Assembly: GCA_949288175.1 (NCBI GenBank)
Contig: CASEIV010000003.1
Span: 88,043-152,042 of the forward strand
Reading direction: 5' to 3'
DNA length: 64,000 nucleotides
Source of the DNA: an uncultured Eubacteriales bacterium
GTDB lineage: Bacteria > Bacillota > Clostridia > TANB77 > CAG-508
Shown: positions 44,522-54,689 of the stretch, in pieces
Layout: every line of letters begins with the position of its first letter
Position numbering within the stretch: position 1 is the first letter of the stretch
Made by a program: the position numbers and the translations under genes
Notes under the pieces: model-generated
The model's input: the letters and a program-made list of their open reading frames with translations, nothing else
Told to the model about the DNA's origin: nothing
Databases searched by the model: none

Positions 44522-45766
44522 TTAATTATTTTTATCTCTATATACCTTTACAATATCCTTAAATGTCATTTTTGTTCCATAATTTAATATCGCATTTGAG
44601 TAAATCTTAATAGCTACTTGTGCAATGATTAATATTGTAATCACTAATACTACAATTGATAATATAATTTCTGAAGTTGACGCAATTCCCATCATAATTC
44701 TAAATGGCATACAAAATGGTGATGAAATTGGGAAGATTGCTGCAAATTGGTTTAATTCGCTTGTTGGATTCATCATCGTAAAATATGATAAATAGAATCC
44801 AACTACTGCAAGTATAGCAACAGGTGTATTAGCTGATTGTATATCCTCTGGTTTGCTTACTGTTGAACCTGTTAATGCATATAATAAAGCATATGCTAAA
44901 TATCCTAAGATAAAGTATACAATTGTCATAATTGCCAAATATGGTGTCATTGTTGACATATCTAAAACAGAATTTAATAATTCTGGTTCTAAACATATTT
45001 TAGCAGATATTAATGCTACACCAACAATTAGGCATATTTGTATCAATCCTACAATACCAATTCCTATGGTTTTTCCTAATACAATCGTTCTTGGTGATGT
45101 TGATGTTACTAATGTTTCCATGATTTTTGAAGTCTTTTCTGTCGTAATAGAACTTGATACTTGATATGCACAGAAATAGATTGCATAGAATAACACAATT
45201 GATAATAGCATAATAACAACTAGATTCCCACTGACTTCCTGCTCTTCGGTTTGTTCTATCGTAAACTCAAAATTTGGAGACAAGCTTGCAATTTGTTCTG
45301 GGGTCAATCCTAATTTTGAAATCTGTAAATTTGTATAAAGTGTATTAATCGTATTCATTAAATCTTCTGGAACCATAGCTACTTGTGTCATATTTTCTAC
45401 AATATATCTTAATTTATATGTTCCATCTTCTTTTTGCTCGATAATCATTGCCTGGTCAATATCTTTATTTTCTATTCTTCCTTTTATGTCATCAAAAGAA
45501 ACTTCATTATTGGCAACTTGAACATTATATCCTAGTTCCATTTGATTGATACTTTGCAATGTTCCTTCAAATAAATTGGTACTATCTACAATTAATATTT
45601 TTGTTTCTCCAGCATTTTCGTTATCACCTGTAATCGCTTTCATGATATTCGGAATGTTAATCCCTATGACAATTAATACTAAAATAATTAATGTTGATAT
45701 GATAAAAGATTTTCTTTTTGCCATATCTTTTATCGTAAATGCAATAACGGTTTTTAAATCTCTCAT
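44522..45766 (-). CDS. ABC-2 type exporter permease (NatB-like)
   Basis: A 414-residue permease with an N-terminal membrane segment (FIISTLIILVLIVIGINIPN), a large extracytoplasmic loop of about 150 residues, and five or more C-terminal segments. The central QVSSSITTEKTSKIMETLVTSTSPRTIVLGKTIGIG is the NatB/ABC-2 signature. It is paired with the ATPase gene upstream, and should export a small ion, peptide or drug; NatAB of B. subtilis exports sodium. A long hairpin element separates the pair. Confidence 0.87.
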   Translation of the reverse strand: MRDLKTVIAFTIKDMAKRKSFIISTLIILVLIVIGINIPNIMKAITGDNENAGETKILIVDSTNLFEGTLQSINQMELGYNVQVANNEVSFDDIKGRIENKDIDQAMIIEQKEDGTYKLRYIVENMTQVAMVPEDLMNTINTLYTNLQISKLGLTPEQIASLSPNFEFTIEQTEEQEVSGNLVVIMLLSIVLFYAIYFCAYQVSSSITTEKTSKIMETLVTSTSPRTIVLGKTIGIGIVGLIQICLIVGVALISAKICLEPELLNSVLDMSTMTPYLAIMTIVYFILGYLAYALLYALTGSTVSKPEDIQSANTPVAILAVVGFYLSYFTMMNPTSELNQFAAIFPISSPFCMPFRIMMGIASTSEIILSIVVLVITILIIAQVAIKIYSNAILNYGTKMTFKDIVKVYRDKNN

Positions 45767-45793
45767 ATTACTTATTCCTTTCTTTATATAATA

Positions 45794-45920
45794 TAATTCT
45801 AAAAAGAATTAGTATATTGCTAGGCAGACAAGATTAAAATCAATGAGGCGTGCTATTTGCACGTTGAATTGATTTTAATTGCAGTCTAACGACGCAAGAT
45901 GCTGATTATTTTTAGAATTA
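45794..45920. repeat. Long fold-back element B between natA-like and natB-like genes
   Basis: Outer arms TAATTCTAAAAA (45794-45805) and TTTTTAGAATTA (45909-45920), and inner arms ATTAAAATCAAT (45832-45843) and ATTGATTTTAAT (45868-45879) are perfect. The centre GAGGCGTGCTATTTGCACG is a further stem. The right arm includes the ATPase stop codon. Confidence 0.8.
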
Positions 45921-46805
45921 GCCCACCTTTTCTATAAAAATATCATTTAATGTTGGTTTCTTAATTTCAAACTTATCTACTTCTATATGATTTGTAACCA
46001 ACCTTTCTAACAATTGGTGAGCTTTTTCTTCAGAATCAATTTTAATAGAATATTCATTATTTTTAGAAAATTCTATCTCCATACCAAATTCTTTAATGTA
46101 TTCATCTATATTCTTGTCTGCAGATAATTCTAATCGATTTGCTTTATATCCTTCTTTAATTTCCTTTAAATTTCCTTTTAAAACAGTTTTCCCTTTATTT
46201 AATATCAAAATGTCAGTACAAAATTCTTCTATAGATGCCATTTGATGACTAGACATAATAATATATTTTCCTTCTTTTACTAAATCAATAATCACATTTT
46301 TTAAGATTTCAGAATTTACTGGGTCTAATCCACTAAATGGTTCATCTAGCACAATTAATTCTGGGTCATGAATAATCGCTGTCATAAATTGAATTTTTTG
46401 TTGATTTCCTTTTGACAATTTCTCAGCTGGCATTGGTATATATTCTTCTACCTTCAAGACCTTTGCCCATTTTTTAATTGCTGTATCTGCATCTTTTTGG
46501 CTCATACCTTTTAATTTTGCAAAATACATCAATTGATCATATATTTTTGTTTTTGGATAAACACCTCTTTCTTCTGGTAAATATCCAAAATTCACGCTCT
46601 TTCTTTCAACCTTTTTTCCATTCCAGGTAATTTCACCTGTATCTTTTTTGATAATTCCAAGAAGCATTCTAATGGTTGTTGTTTTACCAGCACCATTTGT
46701 ACCTAGTAACCCAAATACACCTGGTTTATCAACTTCAAAAGAAATATTATCTACTGCTTGTTTTCCAACAAACTTCTTAGAAACATTTTCAAGTTTTAAT
46801 CCCAT
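45918..46805 (-). CDS. ABC exporter ATPase (NatA-like)
   Basis: A 295-residue ABC ATPase: Walker A GLLGTNGAGKTTTIRMLLG, Q-loop region FGYLPEERGVYPKTKIYDQLMYFA, signature LSKGNQQKIQFMTAIIHDPELIVLDEPFSGLDPVN, H-loop MSSHQM. The LPEERGVY/GNQQKIQ form is typical of NatA-type exporters. The gene precedes its permease on the same strand. Strong AAAGGAGG ribosome site. Confidence 0.92.
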   Translation of the reverse strand: MGLKLENVSKKFVGKQAVDNISFEVDKPGVFGLLGTNGAGKTTTIRMLLGIIKKDTGEITWNGKKVERKSVNFGYLPEERGVYPKTKIYDQLMYFAKLKGMSQKDADTAIKKWAKVLKVEEYIPMPAEKLSKGNQQKIQFMTAIIHDPELIVLDEPFSGLDPVNSEILKNVIIDLVKEGKYIIMSSHQMASIEEFCTDILILNKGKTVLKGNLKEIKEGYKANRLELSADKNIDEYIKEFGMEIEFSKNNEYSIKIDSEEKAHQLLERLVTNHIEVDKFEIKKPTLNDIFIEKVG

Positions 46806-47010
46806 CTTTTATCCTCCTTTATGACGTTCTCAAATTAAATTTTTTCTTTAAAACATCCCTTATTGTATTTTGTTTTTTTAATTCTTTTGTATTATACTAT
46901 TTCCTTACTCCATTTACAATAGTTTTATGACATATTTGCATAGTTTGTCATATTTTAAAATCTCTATATATATGACTTCTTATCTCCTATATGAAAAATA
47001 ATTACATAAA

Positions 47011-47060
47011 AAAAGTATAGATAATTTTCTTAAAATCCTTATTATCTACACTTTTTCTTA
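47011..47060 (-). terminator. Terminator of the 442-aa HTH gene
   Basis: AAAAAGTATAGATAAT and ATTATCTACACTTTTT pair with two mismatches across a short A/T spacer; T-rich on the minus strand. It lies immediately after the gene. Confidence 0.7.
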
Positions 47061-47067
47061 TATTTCT

Positions 47068-48396
47068 TTAAAGTTCTATTCCTTGTCTGTTTTCTAAATC
47101 CACTACTCTGTTATATAGGCTTTCTAGATAGGCTGTATCTTGGCTTCTTTCGGCAATTTTCTCTAATAAAACCTCTATCCTATCCCACTTACTAATAGCA
47201 TCTGCTTGTATCCTTGCATCTCGAGACTGCATATCCACATATACTTTTTTTCTTTGCTCTCTTATAAATTTATTAATATGATCATACATAACTTTATCTT
47301 GCTTTTTACTATTGATTTTAGCTTCTTTTTCTCCATTTTGTTCTGTTGGTTTTCTTGCAGGGTTGTTATTCGTTTTTACGAATAAACTTCTTCTATACAT
47401 GGCATTTCTGTCTGCTTGATTTTCTCTAGCTTGCTCACTTGTACCAGCTTCTGTGGTAGCAGCTTTTTTCTCTTGTGCTTTTTCTCTAGTTGCTAACATC
47501 ATTTTCTCTCTTTTACTTGCACTAGCTGCTCTCAACTCATCATCATACTGCCTCTTTAATTTTAAATCCATTTTCCAGCCTAAAATATCATCATATTTTG
47601 TTATATCAAATATATTTGACTTTTTAGTACCTATTCTTTCTAAAATTTGTCTGATAATACCCTTTTCTTTTTCATTCCTTGAAACATATTCACCAACAAT
47701 TCTTTTTGCCTCATTTTTCATCTTTCTTTTTTCACATATAGCAAGTAAACTAATCACTTTTTTAAATTCACTGATTTGTCTATTTGTCTTAAGACCTTCT
47801 ATTACTTCATTATCCACTTTATCATAATACAATTGTGTTCTTATACGATCTAATTGAGCCATTTCTTTTCTTTTATTTTTTACTTTTTTAGCAGAGTGTT
47901 TACTTGATTGATTAAATCTCATATACATCCTCGCTCTGCTTACTTGCTCTTGAATTACTTCATCATTCTTAAATCTATCTCTTATATCTCGTATTGTATC
48001 ACCATCTTCTTCTCTAATTGCTATTTTTAACATGTGTGATTGTATTTTTCTATCCCCTTTAAATTGTTCTCCTATTTGTTTTGCTGTCTCGTAATCTTGT
48101 TGCATGATTGCTATTTTTAGCCTCTCTCTTTGTATTTCTGCACTATTCGGGTGTTCTTCTGCTAATTGAATTGCTTCCTCAAATTTTTCTTCTCCTTTTA
48201 ATTTATCTATCTCTTGTATAACTTTTTTTTCACTTTTTGTTTCATCTTGTCCTATTTCTTCTTTTGGTCTAGCTGCTCTTTTCCAATTGTACAATGTAGG
48301 TATACTAATTCCCATTTCTGCAGCTATATCTTTTATTCTATCGCCATTTTCTATTCTTTTTAATGCCTTCTGTTTTTCCTCTTCAGAATAAGCCAT
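47068..48396 (-). CDS. HTH protein with helical repeats, unknown role
   Basis: Residues 1-40 are a transposase-like helix-turn-helix (EEEKQKALKRIENGDRIKDIAAEMGISIPTLYNWKRAARPKEE). Residues 70-165 look like TPR-type helical repeats (KFEEAIQLAEEHPNSAEIQRERLKIAIMQQDYETAKQIGEQF). The rest is very basic, helical and rich in lysine, ending with a segment that has charged coils. No catalytic DDE motif is seen, so it is not a transposase despite the HTH. A nucleic-acid-binding role fits. Family not recognised. Strong AGGAGG site. Confidence 0.75.
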   Translation of the reverse strand: MAYSEEEKQKALKRIENGDRIKDIAAEMGISIPTLYNWKRAARPKEEIGQDETKSEKKVIQEIDKLKGEEKFEEAIQLAEEHPNSAEIQRERLKIAIMQQDYETAKQIGEQFKGDRKIQSHMLKIAIREEDGDTIRDIRDRFKNDEVIQEQVSRARMYMRFNQSSKHSAKKVKNKRKEMAQLDRIRTQLYYDKVDNEVIEGLKTNRQISEFKKVISLLAICEKRKMKNEAKRIVGEYVSRNEKEKGIIRQILERIGTKKSNIFDITKYDDILGWKMDLKLKRQYDDELRAASASKREKMMLATREKAQEKKAATTEAGTSEQARENQADRNAMYRRSLFVKTNNNPARKPTEQNGEKEAKINSKKQDKVMYDHINKFIREQRKKVYVDMQSRDARIQADAISKWDRIEVLLEKIAERSQDTAYLESLYNRVVDLENRQGIEL

Positions 48397-48514
48397 AAAT
48401 AATCCTCCTATCTAGCTAAATTGCTCAAATTTAGCACTATTATATAACGATAAAGTCGCTTTATCAAGACTTTACTGACATTTTTTGCTTTTCTCGTCAT
48501 TTATTTCAGTAAAA

Positions 48515-48551
48515 AGCATATTAATCTTATACAAATTAATATGCTTTTTCT
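48515..48551. terminator. Terminator after ileS
   Basis: AAAAGCATATTAATCTT and AATTAATATGCTTTTT pair over 13 bp; followed by A-rich bases on the plus strand (T-rich on the minus). Confidence 0.75.
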
Positions 48552-48565
48552 TACGTTATTTTATA

Positions 48566-51500
48566 TTATTTCACAACTTCTACATTAACTTTCAAATTCT
48601 CTCCATTAATATTAGTATCTGTATAGTCTCTTTCTTCTTTGTTATAGAAGATATTATTAGCCAATGTATCATGTTTGATGGTTTCTTCATATTTCTTGAT
48701 AACAGCTTCTATTTTTTCATTTTCAGCCACATATAGATTGATTCTGTCTAATACTTCAAATCCACTGTCTTTTCTCATGTTTTGTACTTTTGATAAGACT
48801 TCTCTTAGAACTCCTTCTTCTGCTAGTTCTGGTGTGATGGTTGTATCTAATACAACGCCAATTTCTCCTTCTCCACTAAATGCAAATCCTTCTTTTCCTT
48901 GCATTGTAACTAATAGATTTTCTGCATTTAATCCGATTTGTGTATCATCTATTTCGATGTATTCTGTTCCTCCGTTTTTTACAGTGTTTGCTAAGTCCAT
49001 TTGATTTTTCTTAGCGATTGCTTCTTTGATTTTTGGTATTAGTCTACCATATTCTTTTCCTAAGACTGGTAGATTTGGTTTAATTTCGAAGTTTACATAT
49101 TCAGACATTTCTGCTCCTAATACAACTTCTTTGACATTTAATTCTTCTTTAACAATGTCTGCATAGTATTCTGGAAGTGTATCAACTGAGATTAACATTT
49201 CTGATAATGGTTGTCTGTTTTTGATATTTACAGAGTTTCTTGCACTTCTTCCTAGTTTTACTATTCTGTATGCTAAGTCCATTTCTTTTTCTAATTCTTT
49301 ATCGATTACGTTTTCATCTACTTCTGGCCATGAACATAAATGGATACTTTCAGGTGCTGTTTTGTCTAAACCAATAACTAAGTTTTGGTAGATTTCTTCT
49401 GTCATAAATGGTACAAATGGTGCTGACACTTTGCATAAGTCTACTAATACTTTATATAGTGTTACATAAGCTCCAATTTTTTCATCATTTAATCCTTGAT
49501 TCCAGAATCTTTCTCTGTTTCTTCTAACATACCAGTTTGATAAACTGTCTGTAAATTCTTCTATTTCTAATGCTGCTCCTGTAATGTCGTAACTATCTAA
49601 TTTGTTATCTACATCTTTGATTAATGTATTTAATTTTGAAATAATCCATTTATCCATAACATTTGTTACTTTGAAATCTTTATATTTTAATGGATTGAAT
49701 TGGTCTATTTCTGCATATAACACATAGAAAGAATATACATTCCATAAAGTACTTAAAAATCCTCTTTGTGTTTCTTTTACATTGTCTAATCCCAATCTTG
49801 TTGGTAACCATGGAGCACTACAAGTGTAGAAATGCCATCTTGTTGCATCTGCACCAACTGTGTTTAATAATTCCATTGGGTCTACACCATTTCCTTTTGA
49901 TTTAGACATTTTTTGGCCTTTTTCATCTAGAACATGACCTAAAACAATACAGTTTTCAAATGGTGTTCTATTAAATAGTGCTGTTCCAATTGCCGTTAAC
50001 GTATAGAACCATCCTCTTGTTTGATCAACTGCCTCTGAAATAAATCCAGCAGGGAAATTATTATCAAACATTTCTTTATTTTCAAATGGATAATGCCATT
50101 GTGCAAAAGGCATTGAACCCGAGTCAAACCAACAGTCGATAACTTCTTTTGCTCTATGCATTTTTTTACCACATTTTGGACATTTTAGATATACATTGTC
50201 AATATATGGTTTATGAAGTTCTATATCTTCTGGTACATCCATTCCTTTTTCTTTTAATTCTGCAATAGAACCTATACATTCTTGATGTCCACAATTTTCA
50301 TCTTCACAAGTCCAGATTGGTAGTGGTGTTCCCCAATATCTATCTCTTGAAATTCCCCAGTCGATAACATTTTCTAGGAATTTTCCAAATCTTCCTGTTT
50401 TAATGGTTTCTGGATACCAATTTACTTTACTATTATTTTCAACTAATTCATCTCTTAGTTTACTCATAGCCACAAACCAGCTTTCTTTTGGATAATATAA
50501 AAGTGGTGTGTCACATCTCCAGCAATGTGGATATGAGTGCATATGTTTTTCTTTGCTGAATAATTTATTTTCTTGTTTTAACCATTTACAAATATCTTCA
50601 TTACAATCTCTTACAAATCTTCCAGCCCATGGTTCTACTTCTTTTACAAATTTTCCTTCTTTATCTACTAGGTTAATAAATGTAATACCATTTTGTTTTG
50701 CAACAAAGCTATCATCTTCACCATAAGCAGGTGCAATATGAACAATACCTGTACCATCTGTTAATGTTACATAGTCTCCATGAATAACTTCAAATGCTTT
50801 TCCTTCTACTTCTCCAAATGGCATTAATCTTTCATATTTTGTACCTAATAATTCTTCACCTTTAAATGTTTTTACAACATCATATGGTGTTTCTTTTAAT
50901 ACAGCTTCTAGTAAATCTTTTGCTAAAATATAGTTTTCATATACTGGTTCATCATCTGTTCCAATATTTGCTTTTACTTCAGTATATTCATATGATTTAT
51001 TAACACATAATGCTAAGTTTGATGGTAATGTCCATGGAGTTGTTGTCCATGCTAAGATATATGTGTCTTTATCAAACTTTTGTCCATCAAGTACTTTAAA
51101 TTTTGCAACACATGTTAAATCTTTTACATCTTTATATCCTTGTGCTACTTCGTGTGATGATAAAGCTGTTCCACATCTTGGGCAATATGGCATAACTTTG
51201 TGTCCTTCATAAAGTAATCCTTTTTCCCACATTTGTTTTAATGCCCACCATACAGATTCAATATATTCATTATGATAAGTTACATATGGATCATCCATAT
51301 CTACCCAGAATCCAACTTTGTTTGTCATTTCTTCCCATAAATGAACATATTCAAAAACACTTTCTTTACATTGTTTTACGAATTTTTCTACACCATATTC
51401 TTCTATTTGTTGTTTTCCTGAAATACCTAGTTTTTTCTCTATTTCTAGTTCTACTGGTAAACCATGAGTATCCCAACCAGCTTTTCTGATAACTCTGTAT

Positions 51501-51727
51501 CCTTTCATGACTTTATATCTTGGAATTAAGTCTTTCATAACTCTTGTTTCAATATGTCCCACATGTGGTTTTCCATTTGCTGTTGGAGGTCCATCATAAA
51601 ATGTAAAATATCTTTTTCCTTGATTTCCATTAAGGCTTTTCTTTATGATGTCTTTGTCCTTCCACATTTTGGCAACATCATTTTCCATTCCGACAAAACC
51701 ATTTTGCAATTCTACTTTTTTGTACAT
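48566..51727 (-). CDS. ileS: Isoleucyl-tRNA synthetase
   Basis: Charges tRNA-Ile. The HIGH-type motif is [20 protein letters not shown] and the KMSKS loop is [19 protein letters not shown]. The editing region and two CxxC pairs ([13 protein letters not shown]) are present. At 1,053 aa it is the long form of the enzyme, common in Clostridia and related to the eukaryote-like (IleS2) type that is often mupirocin-resistant; the resistance is inference. A T-box leader (51934-52200) controls it by uncharged tRNA. Strong GGAGG site. Confidence 0.96.
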   Translation of the reverse strand: MYKKVELQNGFVGMENDVAKMWKDKDIIKKSLNGNQGKRYFTFYDGPPTANGKPHVGHIETRVMKDLIPRYKVMKGYRVIRKAGWDTHGLPVELEIEKKLGISGKQQIEEYGVEKFVKQCKESVFEYVHLWEEMTNKVGFWVDMDDPYVTYHNEYIESVWWALKQMWEKGLLYEGHKVMPYCPRCGTALSSHEVAQGYKDVKDLTCVAKFKVLDGQKFDKDTYILAWTTTPWTLPSNLALCVNKSYEYTEVKANIGTDDEPVYENYILAKDLLEAVLKETPYDVVKTFKGEELLGTKYERLMPFGEVEGKAFEVIHGDYVTLTDGTGIVHIAPAYGEDDSFVAKQNGITFINLVDKEGKFVKEVEPWAGRFVRDCNEDICKWLKQENKLFSKEKHMHSYPHCWRCDTPLLYYPKESWFVAMSKLRDELVENNSKVNWYPETIKTGRFGKFLENVIDWGISRDRYWGTPLPIWTCEDENCGHQECIGSIAELKEKGMDVPEDIELHKPYIDNVYLKCPKCGKKMHRAKEVIDCWFDSGSMPFAQWHYPFENKEMFDNNFPAGFISEAVDQTRGWFYTLTAIGTALFNRTPFENCIVLGHVLDEKGQKMSKSKGNGVDPMELLNTVGADATRWHFYTCSAPWLPTRLGLDNVKETQRGFLSTLWNVYSFYVLYAEIDQFNPLKYKDFKVTNVMDKWIISKLNTLIKDVDNKLDSYDITGAALEIEEFTDSLSNWYVRRNRERFWNQGLNDEKIGAYVTLYKVLVDLCKVSAPFVPFMTEEIYQNLVIGLDKTAPESIHLCSWPEVDENVIDKELEKEMDLAYRIVKLGRSARNSVNIKNRQPLSEMLISVDTLPEYYADIVKEELNVKEVVLGAEMSEYVNFEIKPNLPVLGKEYGRLIPKIKEAIAKKNQMDLANTVKNGGTEYIEIDDTQIGLNAENLLVTMQGKEGFAFSGEGEIGVVLDTTITPELAEEGVLREVLSKVQNMRKDSGFEVLDRINLYVAENEKIEAVIKKYEETIKHDTLANNIFYNKEERDYTDTNINGENLKVNVEVVK

Positions 51728-51803
51728 ACAAATTCCTCCTTTTTATTTTTATGTTTTTAAAATTATAAACTTTCATGTATAGGATGCTGATTCCATCATT
51801 CTT

Positions 51804-51930
51804 TAAAACAAATCAAAATTAATATATTGTGCATTTTTTGTATTTTGTCAAGCTGAAGGCGTACTCTAGTACGTCGAAGTTTGGCAAAGTATAAAACAAA
51901 TGTGCAAGATACTGATTTTCATTTGTTTTA
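51804..51930. repeat. Long fold-back element C between T-box and ileS
   Basis: Outer arms 51804-51819 and 51915-51930 match with one mismatch in 16. The middle arms and centre (GCGTACTCTAGTACGTC) make it one continuous hairpin of 127 nt. It shares order and central words with elements A and B. Confidence 0.82.
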
Positions 51931-51933
51931 ACC

Positions 51934-52200
51934 AAAAAAAGCTATTCGCATCCCATATACTAGGACGAAATAGCTTTACTTTCCGCGGTACCACCTATTT
52001 TAACTAATTAATTCTCTTTTAATTAATTCTCTCATTTATCTTTAACGCAGATTTACGACTATACTTACTTTTATTTCAGTTTAGTAACAGTTAGGTGATA
52101 ATAAATAGAGTTTACTTACCAAATTCTCAGCTACCTTTGGCTCTCTGTAAGATATTATGCCATTTATCGTGTCCTGACTATCGTTTTTCTATATTATGTT
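51934..52200 (-). promoter_or_regulatory. T-box leader of ileS
   Basis: On the minus strand the T-box TAGGTGGTACCGCGG lies at 51983-51997, followed by a terminator hairpin AAAGCTATT...AATAGCTTTTTTT at 51934-51977 that it can replace with an antiterminator. Upstream, AGAGAGCC, GGTAGCTGAGAA and TTATTATCACC fit the Stem I pattern; ATC is a candidate isoleucine specifier codon. Uncharged tRNA-Ile should permit read-through to ileS. Confidence 0.9.
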
Positions 52201-52204
52201 CATT

Positions 52205-52232
52205 ATTATATCATGTTTTTTATATTTTTCAA
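52205..52232 (-). promoter_or_regulatory. Promoter of T-box/ileS
   Basis: On the minus strand TTGAAA, 16 nt, TATAAT, placed just upstream of the T-box leader. Confidence 0.7.
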
Positions 52233-52270
52233 GTGATTTTTGATATTTTTACGAATTTATATATCCGTTT

Positions 52271-52720
52271 TTACAATGCTTTAATTTCTTCTTCAGTTAA
52301 ACCTGTTATCTCGATTATATATGTAATATCTGTACCTTTTTCTTTCATTTTCTTAGCAATTTCTTTTCTTTCTTCAGTCTTCCCTTCTTCTAATCCTTTC
52401 CTTCTTGCCTCATACATTTCTGTGTTATAAGTTAATCTACTTCTTTCTCTGATTTCATATAACTCTCTTTCATATTCATCTGCACTCATTTGTGTTAATT
52501 GTTCTACTGCTTCTTTGATTTCTTCATTTTCTTTTTTGCATTCTTCCATCATTTTTCTATCTCCCCCAATCACATATAACCATTTTTCTAGTAAATCTGC
52601 TACCTTTGGTTTCTTTTTCTTAAACTTTGGTAATTCTATGATATAGTATTTTACCATGTCTGTTAAATATTCTTCTTCTTTTTCATATCCTATATTAACA
52701 TATTTTTTATTAACAATAAA
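52271..52720 (-). pseudogene. Rpn/PD-(D/E)XK nuclease family transposase, C-terminal remnant
   Basis: The C-terminal half of an Rpn-family (putative transposase) protein: LLEKWLYVIGG, then ADEYERELYEIRERSRLTYNTEMYEARRKGLEEGKTEERKEIAKKMKEKG and ITGLTEEEIKAL, typical of this family. Coding-like sequence (VNIGYEKEEEYLTDMVKYYI) continues upstream of the first ATG, but the N-terminal nuclease domain is absent. Family members are usually about 300 aa. Confidence 0.8.
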
Positions 52721-52740
52721 ACTTTATGAATAAAACAAAA

Positions 52741-52788
52741 AAATCTCTAATTGCATTTCCATTATTTTACAACGCAATTAGAGATTTT
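52741..52788. terminator. Terminator after the pseudopilin-like gene
   Basis: AAATCTCTAATTGC and GCAATTAGAGATTT form a perfect 14-bp stem around a 20-nt loop, with A- and T-rich flanks. It lies between the pseudopilin-like gene and the Rpn remnant. Confidence 0.7.
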
Positions 52789-52855
52789 GCAATATTTAAT
52801 TCATTAATTTAACAAATATATTTTCTATTGAGTAGTTTGAATTTTAACTTTATGA

Positions 52856-54445
52856 TTAGTTATTATCAAATCCAGGATATCCATCCTCTCCTACTATCCA
52901 TTTTTTTAACACAACATCTTTCATTGTTATATTTTCTGTTACATAGTTATTGAGTTTCTCTAATATTTCGGTTGATTTCATTTCTGTGTCTGAAAGACCT
53001 TGTATATCTTCTAATGTTTCTTTACTAGAATCCCATCCTCCAATTCCTTTTGAAATATTTGTGTTCAAATAATAGCAGTTTTTTGTAATCAATAATTCAT
53101 TGCTTGTATTTAATCCTCCTAGAATACCTCCTGCAACTTTTCCAGATACTTTTCCAATGTTATAGCAATTTTCTATCATTCTTTCAGCCCAATTTAAGTA
53201 TCCTATTATTCCACCTGCATTTGAATTAGATGTTACATTTCCTAAATTATATGAATTTATTACATTTGATCCCCTATAATCATATCCTATAATTCCTCCA
53301 ACATCTCCTTCTCCTGATATATTTCCTAAATTATAACAATTTACTATCTTAGCATCATTATTATAATGCTGTCCTAGTATTCCTCCTGCCCTAGTATCTC
53401 CATTAATTTTTCCTGTATTTATACAATTAGATATCATTATATAACTAGAATTAGACCCTGAACCAACGCCTCCTATTATTCCTCCTGTTACCTTTCCTTC
53501 TATTGTTACATCACTTGTACAATTTTCTATTTTAACACATACATTAGGATTCGTATTTGACAATATACCATATATTCCTCCTACAGTATTACCAGTTATA
53601 TCTCCAGAAATACTTAAATCTTTAATAAGCATATCTGAATACTGTATAAGGGTCGTTCCAAATAATCCTACTGTCATATCTGGTCTATTAATATAAATAT
53701 TTTTAATGATTTTATGATTTCCATCTAGTATTCCTGTAAAAACAGAAATTACTGTACTTCCATCTCCAATTGGATAAAACCCTTCATTTTCTGTTAATAG
53801 CTTTTTTAATTCTTCGATTGATTGACAACTTTGAATATTCCCATCTACAGATATGTTTCCATTTACGTAAGAAAAATCCGAATTAAAATTTAAATCTCTC
53901 ATTAATTTTATATATTTATTCAAAAAACTTGTTCCTTTATTTACTTCATTCGAAAATGCACATAAATCCTCTATACACCAAATCTCATATGGTTTTTCTT
54001 CACTTCCATCCAATGTTTCTCCATCTTTTCCTACTGTTATATCTCCTGGATGTATATCTTCTATAATTTCATAAGCACCTTCTACATTTCCATCTTTATC
54101 TACTGTATAATATCTATTACTTTCATGAAATGCAACTTCAAATTCATCTCCGACATCTGATACTTCTGTTTCTCCTTCTTTTGTTTCTTTATCTAGTTGC
54201 CCTTGTAATTCACTTTCTTCTATATTCCCATATTTATTATTCCCCATTGCTTGCACGGTTGCCTTTTCTACTATTTCTTTTTCATTGGAAATCTCTGTTT
54301 CTTTTTTTGCTTGTCCTGCATTTCCTATGATTCCATTATCTCCTGTTATCGCACTTATTGTGATTCCTGCTAAAATTAATAATATAATAATTGTGATAAC
54401 CAATGCTAATAGTGTAATTCCTTGTTCTTTCCTTATCTTTTGCAT
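52856..54445 (-). CDS. Pseudopilin-like protein with GLUG repeats
   Basis: The N-terminus EQGITLLALVITIIILLILAGITISAITGDNGIIGNAGQAKKETEISNEKEIV is a prepilin-like class III signal: G before a hydrophobic helix, in the position cleaved by prepilin peptidase, though residue +5 is not glutamate but leucine. After a variable region, residues 260-470 hold GLUG-type repeats (GGIYGILSN, GGIIGGVGSG, GGILGQHYN, GGIIGYDYRG, GGIIGYLNW, GGILGGLN). This suggests an adhesin or surface protein. No pilus genes are nearby. Confidence 0.78.
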   Translation of the reverse strand: MQKIRKEQGITLLALVITIIILLILAGITISAITGDNGIIGNAGQAKKETEISNEKEIVEKATVQAMGNNKYGNIEESELQGQLDKETKEGETEVSDVGDEFEVAFHESNRYYTVDKDGNVEGAYEIIEDIHPGDITVGKDGETLDGSEEKPYEIWCIEDLCAFSNEVNKGTSFLNKYIKLMRDLNFNSDFSYVNGNISVDGNIQSCQSIEELKKLLTENEGFYPIGDGSTVISVFTGILDGNHKIIKNIYINRPDMTVGLFGTTLIQYSDMLIKDLSISGDITGNTVGGIYGILSNTNPNVCVKIENCTSDVTIEGKVTGGIIGGVGSGSNSSYIMISNCINTGKINGDTRAGGILGQHYNNDAKIVNCYNLGNISGEGDVGGIIGYDYRGSNVINSYNLGNVTSNSNAGGIIGYLNWAERMIENCYNIGKVSGKVAGGILGGLNTSNELLITKNCYYLNTNISKGIGGWDSSKETLEDIQGLSDTEMKSTEILEKLNNYVTENITMKDVVLKKWIVGEDGYPGFDNN

Positions 54446-54471
54446 TTTATCTTCTCCCTTCTATACTTTCT

Positions 54472-54672
54472 TTTAGTTAAGTACTCTAGAACTTTTTTTG
54501 TACCTTGATTATACCAATAAATATGATAGATATCCATAAAAAATTTAAAATAAAATAACAAAGTCTATAAATTAAAATGTAAAAAATAAAGAAGTTAAAA
54601 ACTCTAAACCACCTAAATAATGCATAAAATTCAACTTCCTATATTTCTTAGAGTACTTAACTCTAGGACTTT
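54472..54672. repeat. Inverted word pair between pseudopilin and membrane genes
   Basis: AGTTAAGTACTCTAGAACT at about 54476 is mirrored by AGAGTACTTAACTCTAGGACT at about 54651, each followed by a T-run. They could be two opposed terminators, or ends of a lost element. Confidence 0.4.
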
Positions 54673-54689
54673 TTTTATTTGTTTTTTAG

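Noticed and set aside
47068..47200. 442-aa HTH gene as a transposase
   Set aside because: The HTH resembles transposase DNA-binding domains, but no DDE residues, terminal inverted repeats or second open frame occur.
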